Below, in pieces: positions 20,143-29,500 of a stretch of DNA of 64,000 bases. Within the stretch, counting starts at the first letter, position 1. The number at the start of each line of letters is the position of its first letter. Origin of the DNA: an uncultured Caulobacterales bacterium. GTDB lineage: Bacteria; Pseudomonadota; Alphaproteobacteria; Caulobacterales; Maricaulaceae. The stretch is taken from positions 1-64,000 of the forward strand of contig CALDSY010000186.1 of assembly GCA_937924355.1 (NCBI GenBank), given 5' to 3'. The position numbers were made by a program, and so were the translations under genes. The notes beneath the pieces were generated by a model. It was given only the letters and a program-made list of their open reading frames with translations. It did no database searches and was not told the origin of the DNA.

Positions 20143-21891
20143 TCAGAGATCAGCCAGACTAGCTTGTGGGAAGTCGTAAAGCGTCGCGGATCCAGCCTTG
20201 ATAAAGTCAAGATGCGCCCCGGATTCCGGCAAAACAACTTGTGCATGATACCGGGCCAAAGACATCATTTGCGTAGCATGACCATCACCGGCTTCGGTTC
20301 CGCGGCAGGCCGCCTTTATGAGTAAAGCACCGGAAATTACGTGCCCTGCGAGGCGTAAATAATTCGTCGCAACGGCTAACACGTCCATTTCATCTGCGCC
20401 CAGGATAATATGGGTCGCAGTTTCCAAGTTTTTCAATCCTTCTGATAAGGACTTGGCTAATCCCGCGTCGTGCGCCCCGGCCAAAGTCTCAACTTTTGCG
20501 AGCTCCGCCATGAGCGTCTTCATCCCCTCGCCGCCATCTCGGCGTAGTTTTCGGCCGGTGAGATCCATAGCTTGAATGCCATTGGTCCCTTCATAGATAG
20601 GCGCGATGCGCGCGTCGCGGTAATGTTGGGCCGCTCCTGTTTCCTCAACATATCCCATGCCGCCAAATACTTGAATGGACTGCGAGGCTATCTCAACCCC
20701 AATATCGGACCCATAAGCTTTGGCGATCGGAGTCAACAATGCCTCCCGTACATGCCAGAATTTGCGGCTCTCTTCATCTGGCGAACCCATGGACATATCA
20801 TAGGCCGCGGCGGTCGCCATACAGATGGCTCGCGCGCCTAATAAACGCACTTTGGAATCTAAAAGCATACGCCGGACATCCGGGTGGCCAATAATGGGAT
20901 CGCCCGGTTCCCCATTTGGGACCCGCCCCTGTACCCGGTCCTTCGAAAATGCCAAAGCGCCTTGGTAAGCGCGCTCTCCGATCGCCACGCCTTGCACACC
21001 TACGAAAAGGCGGGCCTCATTCATCATCGTAAACATACACGCAAGACCACGGTTAGCCTCGCCGATTAGCCATCCTTTTGCGCCAGCAAATTCCATCACA
21101 CAAGTTGGGCTACCGTGAATACCGATTTTATGTTCTAGACTAATGGCCTTAAATTGATTTCGTTCACCCAAACTGCCGTCTTCATTTACGAGGAATTTCG
21201 GACAAAGAAATAATGATATTCCTTTGGACCCCGCCGGGGCGTCTGGCAATCTGGCCAAGACCAAATGGATAATATTTTCCGCGCAGTCATGATCACCCCA
21301 GGTGATATAGATCTTTTGGCCGGAAATCGAAAAACTTCCATCGGAGTTGGGCACGGCTTTCGTGCGAACCGGGCCCAGATCCGATCCAGCTTGGGGTTCC
21401 GTCAAATCCATGGCACCGCTCCATGTTCCGTCCACCATTTTCGGCAGATAGGTCGCGCGCAGATCATCCGACGCATGAGCGGCAATAGCTTTGGCCGCGC
21501 TGGATGTCAGCATCGGACAAAGCCCAAAGGCCATATTGGAAGCATAGATCATTTCATTGACCGCAACGCTTACGACAGCCGGCAATCCCGCCCCGCCTAT
21601 GTCCTCTGCAGCCCCAAGGCTCAACCACCCGGCTTCAACGAAATCCGCATAAGCAGACTTAAAACCAGGCGACGCAATGACATTGTCGCCATCCAGATAT
21701 GCGGGCTTTAGATCACCCTCGCGGTTGATGGGCGCTAAAATATCTTCGGCAAAAGACGCCGCGCCTGCCATAATATCTGTCACCAGCTCTTCATTGACAT
21801 TGGCAAAAGCAGGAAGTGCCAGAATTTGATCTAATTCCACGGCATGATTTAGAAGGAATTTCTTGGCATTAACAGGTGCAGCGTAGCTCAT
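20143..21891 (-). CDS. Acyl-CoA dehydrogenase (DmdC/FadE-like, with C-terminal extension)
   Basis: FAD-dependent acyl-CoA dehydrogenase, which oxidises an acyl-CoA to the enoyl-CoA in fatty-acid or related degradation. The FAD-binding MDLTEPQAGSDLGPVRTKA motif and catalytic-base region PIYEGTNGIQAMDLTGRKL are visible. It has 582 residues, with the N-terminal AcylCoA_DH_N and C-terminal DUF1974-like domains characteristic of the large group that includes 3-methylmercaptopropionyl-CoA dehydrogenase (DmdC). The precise substrate is not decidable. There is no adjacent beta-oxidation partner, so the pathway is inferred from family only. Confidence 0.93.
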   Translation of the reverse strand: MSYAAPVNAKKFLLNHAVELDQILALPAFANVNEELVTDIMAGAASFAEDILAPINREGDLKPAYLDGDNVIASPGFKSAYADFVEAGWLSLGAAEDIGGAGLPAVVSVAVNEMIYASNMAFGLCPMLTSSAAKAIAAHASDDLRATYLPKMVDGTWSGAMDLTEPQAGSDLGPVRTKAVPNSDGSFSISGQKIYITWGDHDCAENIIHLVLARLPDAPAGSKGISLFLCPKFLVNEDGSLGERNQFKAISLEHKIGIHGSPTCVMEFAGAKGWLIGEANRGLACMFTMMNEARLFVGVQGVAIGERAYQGALAFSKDRVQGRVPNGEPGDPIIGHPDVRRMLLDSKVRLLGARAICMATAAAYDMSMGSPDEESRKFWHVREALLTPIAKAYGSDIGVEIASQSIQVFGGMGYVEETGAAQHYRDARIAPIYEGTNGIQAMDLTGRKLRRDGGEGMKTLMAELAKVETLAGAHDAGLAKSLSEGLKNLETATHIILGADEMDVLAVATNYLRLAGHVISGALLIKAACRGTEAGDGHATQMMSLARYHAQVVLPESGAHLDFIKAGSATLYDFPQASLADL

Positions 21892-21969
21892 ATTAGCTCC
21901 ATTAACGAACTCACCGCTTCTCTAAAAACTTGAGACGACACATACCATACGTCAATTGCGCGCAGACAC

Positions 21970-21996
21970 AAAAAAACGCGCCCCGCTAGGGCGCGT
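21970..21996 (-). terminator. Rho-independent terminator
   Basis: Hairpin with 8-bp arms ACGCGCCC/GGGCGCGT and loop CGCTA; on the minus strand it is followed by a run of seven T. It directly follows the glycine-rich small gene. Confidence 0.9.
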
Positions 21997-22020
21997 CAGG
22001 AATTTAAAATCTGGTTTTGG

Positions 22021-22308
22021 CTATGCCTTATTGAACATTCCGAGAATGCCAGTCAGGATACCGCCGCCAACGCCACCGGAAACAAGACCAGCAACAGCGC
22101 CTTTTGCATTAAATCCAGCATCTGTAGGTGCGGTGAACATGCCGCCCAATCCAGGAATCATAGGTGCTAACGCTGCAAGGCCAGTGCCTCCGACGATGCC
22201 GGTCAAGCTACGACCCATAGTTCCCATGCCTGATTTCATCATGCCGCCTGCTACGTTGCCACCAATGGCGCCTGCCGCAAGACCAAATAATGTTGGAATT
22301 AAGTCCAT
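22021..22308 (-). CDS. Small glycine-rich hydrophobic protein of unknown function
   Basis: A 95-residue protein dominated by Gly, Ala and Met with several GxxxG-type segments (GLAAGAIGGNVAGG; GLVSGGVGGGILTG), suggesting glycine-zipper packing in or at a membrane. I do not recognise a named family. The start is the ATG at 22306-22308, preceded by GGGGAG with seven bases spacing. It has its own strong terminator, indicating a monocistronic transcript. Function unknown. Confidence 0.75.
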   Translation of the reverse strand: MDLIPTLFGLAAGAIGGNVAGGMMKSGMGTMGRSLTGIVGGTGLAALAPMIPGLGGMFTAPTDAGFNAKGAVAGLVSGGVGGGILTGILGMFNKA

Positions 22309-22444
22309 AAGATTACTCCCCAAAAAACTAGCGCGCTCGCGCTTATAAAAATGCCCTCCATGGGCACTTATGACGCAAGCTTGCCCCTATTCAAATACTG
22401 AATCAAGTATTAAAAAGAATTTTTAGATATATAATGAGTCGCCC

Positions 22445-22912
22445 ATGGCATATCGCAACCCTTTGTTTTATTTAGCTATTTTATCCGTAGCAATTCTCGC
22501 AAGCTGTGGTGAAAAACCCGATCAGATCAAGAATCCTGTCGAAAAAGCGGCCGATTCCGCAACTAAGACAGAAAATGCGTCAACGAAAACAGTCACGAAG
22601 CCCAAGGTGAATAGAGGTGCCAGCCTTTATAAGAGGTGCCGTACCTGTCATACCTTAAACAAGGGCGGCGCGAATAAAATCGGCCCCAACCTTTATGGTA
22701 TTTTTGGCGCTCAAGCAGGGGCTAATGAAGATTTCCGGTATTCCAAAGCCATGAAAGAGTCTGGCATCAGTTGGACGGATGAAAATCTGGCCGCTTACAT
22801 CCAGGCACCCGCCAAGTTTATGCCTGGAAATACGATGAGCTTTGCCGGCATTAAAGACGACGAAAAGATTGCCTTGTTGCTGGAATACATGCGTGAACAA
22901 GCATCAGAGTAA
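22445..22912 (+). CDS. Membrane-anchored c-type cytochrome (lipoprotein)
   Basis: Class I cytochrome c with a lipoprotein signal (ILASC, Cys21), a charged linker (residues 25-55) and a heme domain with CRTCH at 65-69 and axial Met in KFMPGNTMSF (Met131). It resembles the cytochrome c552/CycM group of electron carriers to terminal oxidases. Heme attachment needs the Ccm system, encoded at 56-59 kb. A TATAAT lies ten bases before the ATG and there is little ribosome-binding sequence, so a very short or leaderless mRNA is possible. It diverges from the glycine-rich gene. Confidence 0.93.
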   Translation: MAYRNPLFYLAILSVAILASCGEKPDQIKNPVEKAADSATKTENASTKTVTKPKVNRGASLYKRCRTCHTLNKGGANKIGPNLYGIFGAQAGANEDFRYSKAMKESGISWTDENLAAYIQAPAKFMPGNTMSFAGIKDDEKIALLLEYMREQASE

Positions 22913-22970
22913 CTGAATTTTTTGACAATTTACTGTCGGCACGCCACATAGCTTGCTGACGGAGGCTGTT

Positions 22971-23759
22971 TTGCCAGATAAAACGCGAAAAATAGAGAAA
23001 ATCTCATTCCTCGCCAGTGAGCGAAAGGAAGCCAAGGACTCGTTAAAGGCTCTGGTCGCCCAATATGGCAATTGCGACGCCGCTGATGCCGATGTGATCG
23101 TGGCGCTTGGCGGCGACGGGTTCATGCTCGAAACCCTGCGCCGTTATCGTACTTTGCTCATAAGAGGACTCCCCGTCTACGGTATGAACAAAGGCACGAT
23201 CGGTTTCTTGATGAATGAATATCAGGAAGATGATTTACTTCGCCTCATTGAAAAAGCGAAAGACGCCACAGTGTCACCTTTGAAAATGGTGGCAAAAGCT
23301 CCCGGTGGAGTCTTCGAAGAGCTGGCCTTCAACGAAGTGTCTGTTTTTCGCCAAACCCGGCAGGCCGCCCATATCAAAATTTCGGTCGATGGGCGTGTGC
23401 GGTTGGATCGTCTGATTGCAGATGGGATTTTGTTAGCCACCCCGGCCGGTTCAACGGCTTATAATCTCTCCGCCCATGGACCGGTTTTACCGCTAGGCAG
23501 CGAAATTCTGGCCCTTACACCTATTAGTGCCTTTCGGCCTAGGCGTTGGCGAGGGGCCTTGCTGAAATCCCAGGCACAGGTTTCTTTTGAGAACCTAGAT
23601 CCGAAAAAACGTCCTTTGAGCGCGACCGCCGATGATCGTGAAATACGCAATGTCACCCATGTGAGTATTTCGCGCGACGAAACGACGGCGATTACACTAT
23701 TGTTCAATGAAGATCAGGCTCTAGACGAGAAAATTCTAAGAGAGCAATTCGCGACATAG
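22971..23759 (+). CDS. nadK: NAD kinase
   Basis: NAD kinase (PpnK), which phosphorylates NAD to NADP. Signature GGDG (VIVALGGDGFMLETL), the NE motif (ELAFNEVSVFR) and the TPAGSTAYNLSAHGPVLPL motif are present in order. I start at the TTG at 22971, which follows GGAGG by five bases; no ATG is well placed, so this uses a minor start codon. The product is about 262 residues, typical of alphaproteobacterial NadK. It is convergent with the DUF2336 gene with a five-base gap. Confidence 0.95.
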   Translation: MPDKTRKIEKISFLASERKEAKDSLKALVAQYGNCDAADADVIVALGGDGFMLETLRRYRTLLIRGLPVYGMNKGTIGFLMNEYQEDDLLRLIEKAKDATVSPLKMVAKAPGGVFEELAFNEVSVFRQTRQAAHIKISVDGRVRLDRLIADGILLATPAGSTAYNLSAHGPVLPLGSEILALTPISAFRPRRWRGALLKSQAQVSFENLDPKKRPLSATADDREIRNVTHVSISRDETTAITLLFNEDQALDEKILREQFAT

Positions 23760-23764
23760 AGCCA

Positions 23765-24889
23765 TTAGGCGGCCCGATTGTCCTTTGCATCAAGGCGCTC
23801 CATCAACCACTCTTTATCCGGATCAGGAATATCGAACGGCAGTGTTAGTGTACGCTCCAGCATTAATGTCTGGAAATAGTCTTCGTCATATTCAATCCCG
23901 GAGATTTCGAGATCACGATAAATTGCACATCCCGCAAAGACGATCCTGACACTCAAATCGTCTAATCCCGCCTGTTTACACAAGGATGTCAGGCCAAATG
24001 GTCCGGTATCATACATCATCAACCCGGCTTTGTTTGAGGATATACCTGCCAGAACGGCTAGGCTATGTTTGACCACAGACATGCGTCCAAGACCAATCGC
24101 CCGAATGAGAAAGGATGGCGACAGGCGGCCCATTTGCGCCATATGCAGGCTGAATTCACGAATTTCGCGATCCGTCTGATCTTCATGTATCAGCTCTAGA
24201 CTTGCTCGCTCCCGCGCCCTTCCAGCGATATCGGCGGCTTGTTGACCGGGAATATTATGTCGTTTGTTCAAGACGACAGCCGCCTCTTCCGACGCCAAAG
24301 TAATAAGTTTCTCCATGACTGAATTGGGTAGGTCTGCCCTTGAGATCATGGCTTCCTTGATCAAATCATCGTCATAGTAAAAATCGAGAATATCTTCCGC
24401 AATTTCCTCATCGATCAGAGCGCCGTCATTAGCCGCGACAGTGGCCACAGCTTTACTGTCACCATATCTCACAATCGCTTTAACCAGATTACCAGAGACT
24501 TTGGGACGTCGGGCAACCGCTATTATTTTGGCGGCGGCGTCTGACTTTAAGACCTCGATTAAATCTTCATCGGTCAAGACGGGGGAATTTTCTATAATCG
24601 GAACCGCAATATTATCGACATCAGCGATCAGCTGTAATGCGACGGCTCTGGGGAGATCCGCAGAATTCCGTAAGGTAACCGCTAAAGCGCGCCTGACCAT
24701 CTCCACGGCATCCTTTGCCATAAATTTGAGAAGATCGGTCGCCAAGCGGGTTTCCGCATCAGAGAGAATGGATTTCCGAACGATGTGGCATATGCGTTGC
24801 GCGGCATTCGCGCGCTTTTCCGGATCAGGATGCCGGACCAAAACGCGAATATCCTCTTCGCTAAGATGTTCGAGAGCCAGTTCGCCCAT
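23765..24889 (-). CDS. DUF2336 domain protein
   Basis: Alphaproteobacterial DUF2336-family protein of 374 residues, almost entirely alpha-helical, HEAT-like in pattern (HPDPEKRANAAQRI, DAVEMVRRALAVTLRNSADLP). Family function is unresolved; members are soluble cytoplasmic proteins. The start is the ATG at 24887-24889, following GGAGG by six bases. It is convergent with nadK and divergent from a small acidic protein gene. No catalytic motif is visible. Confidence 0.85.
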   Translation of the reverse strand: MGELALEHLSEEDIRVLVRHPDPEKRANAAQRICHIVRKSILSDAETRLATDLLKFMAKDAVEMVRRALAVTLRNSADLPRAVALQLIADVDNIAVPIIENSPVLTDEDLIEVLKSDAAAKIIAVARRPKVSGNLVKAIVRYGDSKAVATVAANDGALIDEEIAEDILDFYYDDDLIKEAMISRADLPNSVMEKLITLASEEAAVVLNKRHNIPGQQAADIAGRARERASLELIHEDQTDREIREFSLHMAQMGRLSPSFLIRAIGLGRMSVVKHSLAVLAGISSNKAGLMMYDTGPFGLTSLCKQAGLDDLSVRIVFAGCAIYRDLEISGIEYDEDYFQTLMLERTLTLPFDIPDPDKEWLMERLDAKDNRAA

Positions 24890-24950
24890 CACTTACCTCC
24901 ATCAAGGAAGGATAAACAGATAGGGTAAACGGTCACTTAAGAAACTGTTC

Positions 24951-24979
24951 TTGGTAAATTAATTTTCAGTTCATATAGT
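24951..24979 (+). promoter_or_regulatory. Candidate sigma-70-type promoter of the small acidic gene
   Basis: TTGGTA and TATAGT are separated by exactly 17 bases, 30 bases before the next ATG. This is close to a housekeeping promoter and suggests that the small gene downstream is transcribed. Confidence 0.5.
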
Positions 24980-25009
24980 GACGGATATGGTTTCCGCCTT
25001 GGGGGACGA

Positions 25010-25198
25010 ATGGAATCGCTAGAAAATCAAGATAGAATGATTGAAAACCGGGCAATTTTGGCTCGGCTTGAGCGTGAGCGCACCAAAAAGCTTTCCAAAA
25101 TAAATCTCAAATATATTGTAGAAATCAAGGAAGCCGAGTCTGACGACGAAGATGACGGGCTAACAATTCCAGATTTCAGGACCGTCATAAACTTATAG
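25010..25198 (+). CDS. Small acidic protein of unknown function
   Basis: A 62-residue product with a helical basic/acidic N-half (residues about 5-35, heptad-like) and a Glu/Asp-rich stretch EAESDDEDDG, ending in FRTVINL. No family recognised. A good promoter (24951-24979) and the purine-rich GGGGGAC before the ATG support expression. It converges with tRNA-His five bases away. Confidence 0.6.
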   Translation: MESLENQDRMIENRAILARLERERTKKLSKINLKYIVEIKEAESDDEDDGLTIPDFRTVINL

Positions 25199-25203
25199 AT
25201 AAA

Positions 25204-25280
25204 TGGTACCGCCTCTTGGTCTCGAACCAAGGACCTCCGGTTCCACAAACCGGCGCTCTAACCAACTGAGCTAAGGCGGC
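25204..25280 (-). tRNA. tRNA-His (GTG)
   Basis: 77 bases including encoded CCA. Cloverleaf: acceptor GCCGCCT/AGGCGGT, D arm GCTCAGTTGGTTAGAGC, anticodon stem CCGGT/ACCGG around loop TTGTGGA (GTG), T arm with GGTTCGAGACC. The discriminator is A73 and the first pair is G1:U72; this is the derived alphaproteobacterial histidine tRNA that does not need G-1. The GUG anticodon makes it a substrate for queuosine, made by queA/tgt here. Confidence 0.97.
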
Positions 25281-25293
25281 CCACATATGATGA

Positions 25294-25322
25294 GCGCGCC
25301 GCTTCTAACCGAAGCCGCGCGC
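25294..25322 (-). terminator. Strong GC-rich hairpin downstream of the M48 protease gene
   Basis: Twelve-base arms GCGCGCCGCTTC and GAAGCCGCGCGC with a single mismatch and a 5-base loop. It lies 27 bases after the M48 stop and before tRNA-His on the same strand. It lacks a U-run, so it may be a weak terminator, an RNA-processing hairpin or both. Confidence 0.4.
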
Positions 25323-25348
25323 ATCTTCAAGACTATAATGTAAGAGAT

Positions 25349-26350
25349 TTAAGCGTCGTCTGGCAGCTTAATATTTTCCCAACCTTGGCTACCCAATTTT
25401 TCCTGAAAACGGATATAAGCATCCAGCTCACGGGCTCGGCGAGCCGGGCTTGGGTGGGTGGACATAAACTCAGGCGTTTTCCGGGTGCTGGACGCCGCCA
25501 TTTTCTCCCAGAGACGCACGGCCTCATAAGGATTATATCCGGCTTTGTGCATATACTTTGCGCCTAGGCGATCGGACTGCAATTCATGTTTGCGGGAAAA
25601 CGGCAATACAACGCCCAGGGAATACCCCATTCCAAGCGCCGCGCTCAGCAAGCGTGTATTATATTGAGCGCCCTGCATACATTTCTGGTATTCACGCTGG
25701 ATACCGTAAAGTTCCTGCCTTGAAACTTGTTCACGGGTCCGTCCGCCAACTCGGTTCATAGCTTGTGTTTTACATTTTTTCTGCAACTGACTTCCGGCAA
25801 CCGCAGTACCGCCGGCCACAACGAGCTGACCGCCCATTTGCTGGCTAACGCGTTCAGCTGCATGCTTACCTGTAACGTGACCGACTTCGTGGCCCATTAC
25901 GGCGGCGATCTGGTCGTCATTATCGGCAAAATCCATCATGCCTTTGTAAAAGCCAACGCGGTTACCTGGCAGGACAAAAGCGTTTTTTGAGTCCTTTTCG
26001 AAAACCGCATAGTCCCAGGCCTCGTCGCTTTTGTTAGCGCCTCGCGAAACGCGGGAGCCAATATTTTGTAATCTGCGGAGATAGCGTGGATCTCTTGACG
26101 TTGGCAGTTTGGCCTTGGCCTCACTCCAGCTAGACGCAGCCATTTGGCTGAGCTGACTATCACCAACGAGCAAAAACTGTTTTGAACCCGTTTCAGGGTT
26201 TGTTGCACATCCAGACAAAGCCGGAGCCGCTAATGACAGCGCGCCGCCTGCCGCAAGCGCCTGCACCATAAGGCGGCGATTGAGCATTTCTTGCGTGTCT
26301 TTATCTACATGATCACAATTTTCATGATGATGGCCGTGGTTACACAACAT
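25349..26350 (-). CDS. M48-family metalloprotease lipoprotein with Cys/His-rich N-tail
   Basis: M48-type zinc protease (BepA/LoiP-like) with HEVGH and downstream Glu in HELQSDRLGAKYM, expected to handle misfolded outer-membrane or periplasmic proteins. A signal region NRRLMVQALAAGGALSLAAPALSGC ends in a lipobox. Unusually, about 20 residues rich in Cys and His (MLCNHGHHHENCDHVDKD) precede this signal. The full-length start is supported by AAGGAG six bases before the ATG. A conserved cysteine-containing insertion (residues about 190-230) lies between the two zinc-site segments. Confidence 0.9.
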   Translation of the reverse strand: MLCNHGHHHENCDHVDKDTQEMLNRRLMVQALAAGGALSLAAPALSGCATNPETGSKQFLLVGDSQLSQMAASSWSEAKAKLPTSRDPRYLRRLQNIGSRVSRGANKSDEAWDYAVFEKDSKNAFVLPGNRVGFYKGMMDFADNDDQIAAVMGHEVGHVTGKHAAERVSQQMGGQLVVAGGTAVAGSQLQKKCKTQAMNRVGGRTREQVSRQELYGIQREYQKCMQGAQYNTRLLSAALGMGYSLGVVLPFSRKHELQSDRLGAKYMHKAGYNPYEAVRLWEKMAASSTRKTPEFMSTHPSPARRARELDAYIRFQEKLGSQGWENIKLPDDA

Positions 26351-26513
26351 GGCGTTCTCCTTTTTCCGCTAAAGGGAGTATAGAATTAAACGATAAAAAT
26401 GAACAGGGGCTGAGTGCAGTGTTCACCTGTACATTACAGTCAAATAACTGTGATTCCTGATGTTTGCTATGGTATTGCAGGGCATGAGAACAGAAATATA
26501 AGGAAGCCAAGCC

Positions 26514-29500
26514 ATGCGCAAAGTTGTTATCGGCATTTTTGTCATCCTTGTTCTATTGATTCTGACGGCTGTCATTGTCCCGTTTTTGATCCCATCGTCA
26601 GTATATAAAACGACCATTCAGGACCAGTTATCATCGCGCATTGGTCGGGCCGTGAACATTGACGGCGATGTCAAAATCTCTCCATTGCCAAGTTTGAGGG
26701 TCAAAATGGACAATGTCTCCATAGAAAACCCAAACGGTTTTTCAGCGGAGAACTTTGTCCAAATGGAGTCCCTTAGCACCCGCATCAAACTCATACCTTT
26801 GCTTTCTAAACGAGTGGAAGTTGTCTCATTCGACCTCAATCAACCCATAATCTCTTTGGAAAAACGTGCAGACGGAAAAATGAACTGGTTACTGGGCGAA
26901 GGAACGGAAAGCCCCGGTCCCGACAAAGGCCCCTTTCAGCGAGACGGTCGCTACGCCGATATCGAGGCGTCCATAGGAACCTTCCGGGTTCAAAATGGCG
27001 AAATCACCTATGCCGACCTGACAAAAAATAGAGCCCACAATCTCAAGCGTGTAAATATCGCCCTGACAATGAAATCTCTGGCAAACCCGCTGAGTATACA
27101 AGGCGATGTAATCTTCGACGGAATCCCAGCGGATATAGAATTAGAGCTGGAGACCCCGCGCAGTTTTCTCCTGGGGCAAAAAACACCGTTGGATCTCGAA
27201 TTATCCACGGGCCTAGGTAAAGTTTCAGCCCAAGGGTTTTTTACCGAAAGTTCCGATCTTCACTTCGCCCTAGACATGAGCGGAATGCTAGAAGAACTGA
27301 CACCCCTTGCCAGATTTCTACCTGAGAACTTTACATGGCTGGACATCACAAAATCAATCTCGTTTGAGGGTCACTATGAGTATGAAGGCCAGGCCGTAAA
27401 AGCGAGCAAAGCCCTCATTGCGTTGAATGGACCCAAGCTTCAGTCCAAGTTTACAGGTGATGCTAGTATCGGTGAAAAACTCTCTGCATCGGGCAATCTC
27501 GAATTAGAGATAGGTGACCTGCAAAATGTAATGAAAGCATTCAAAATTGAAATGCCCGGCGGCGACGCAATTTCATCCTTGCAAATGAAAACGGCTTTAA
27601 AAACGGACGGCGAAACCATCATCGCCGAGGATGTTGACGCAACCCTCAAAGGGCGTGGGCTGGATGTGGACTTCAAAGGCAACGGTCAGTTTGGAGCAAG
27701 CCGGAAAATCAATGGCCGGTTTGAATCATCCATAGAATCCTTGCCAAAATTGGCCCGTAAGTTTGACGTAGAGAACGCGCAACTCGGTCTTCTTGGGCAA
27801 ACCAATGTCTCAGGGTCATTAGATTATGATGGCTCCACCACTGAACTTGTTTTTGATCAAGCGGACACCATTAGCGCATTTCTAAGCGGACAATATCAGG
27901 GCGCCGTAAAAATTACAGATGGAAGCATAACACTGGACGGAGAATTTGATGGTTTGGTGTCTGATCCCAAAGGCACAGCCGATCTCCTCGGGAACAACTC
28001 CCCATACCTATCCGCTCTCGGGCGAATGGACGTAAAAGGTAAAATTTCCGGCTCTCCAGACAAGATACAAATCCAGAACTTGGATCTAAAACTCGCAGAA
28101 GGTCATTTAAATGGACAATATAATGGCGGGCTGACTTACGAGGAAAGCGGAATTTCTCTTCTCGGGAGGTTTGATGGCAATGTCCCCAACCTGGAATTGC
28201 TTTCTCAGGTGACAGGAATGGAATTGCCTTATGCGCAATCAATCGGGCGCATCAATACGACAGGTGAATTTCAGAGCGAGAGCGGAAAGGTCGCGATGAA
28301 ATCTCTCGTCATCGACCTATCTGACGGCGAACTAAATGGTCGTTTTGATGGCGGCGCCATCTTTGATGACGGCTTTCAATTGGACGGGGACCTGAAAGCC
28401 GATATCCCTTCCGCGCGGACTCTGACACGCAGCACAACGGGCGTCGAACTCCCGCCTAGCACAAATGCCGGAGACATTTATGAGCGGATAGAACTCAACG
28501 GGCGCGTAACTGGTAATCCCGCGGAACTAAAGTTTTCAAGTGCGGGTCTATCCATGGATGCGATGTCCGGAGCGGGTGACTTCATTCTTGATCTGACGCG
28601 AGCCAAGCCAATGCTCAACGGCACATTGGATATGGGCCAAATGGACTTTCGTCCCTACACGGCGGCCTATATGGCGCGCAATCAAGGCCAAGGTATCCAG
28701 CCATGGAGCGAAATACCTTTCAACCTTTCTGCGCTCAAGCTTATGGATGGCAATTACCTGATCAAAACACCTGAGGTTATATTTGGCCCGCTGACTTTCG
28801 GACAAACCGATCTTAATACCACCGTCACAAACGGCGTAATGACCGCTCGACTACCTGAGATAAATCTCTATGGCGGCTTGGGCGTAATGACCGCAACGCT
28901 GGATGCGTCGGGTCAAATTCCCAAGGTCAAACTGGCTGTCACGCTGGAGGATATTCGCTCCAACCGCTTCCTGGGTTCACTGGCCAATTTTACAAAGCTG
29001 GAAGGTCAAGGACATACTTTGCTGGAACTCACGGGCGAAGGACGCAGCCAGGCAGAAATCATGCGATCACTGAATGGGTACGGCGATTTTAAGGTTGTTG
29101 GCGGCGTCATCAAAGGGATCGATCTGTCACAGCTCCTGAACGGCATAGATGAGACATTAACACAGCGCGTTTTGCCTTCTGGCATCGGAGATAAATATGC
29201 GACGAAATTTGACGATATGGTCGGGAAATTCAAAATCAAAGATGGGGTCATATCTATCGACTCTCTAAATCTGAAGGCCTTGGGCGTATTGGCCAGCGGG
29301 TCTGGTCGGTTTGACATTGGTCATCAGAAGGTCGACTTTGGGCTTAGACCGCGGCTGACAGGCACGGATGCGGGCGACATCGGACGCTTCGGCGTTCCTA
29401 TCCGGTTCAAGGGGCCTTGGGGACAGATATCGTCCGGACCAGACTACGATTTTCTCAAAAAAATAGCCGTGGAGAAAGCCAAGATCAAAGCGCAAGAAGA

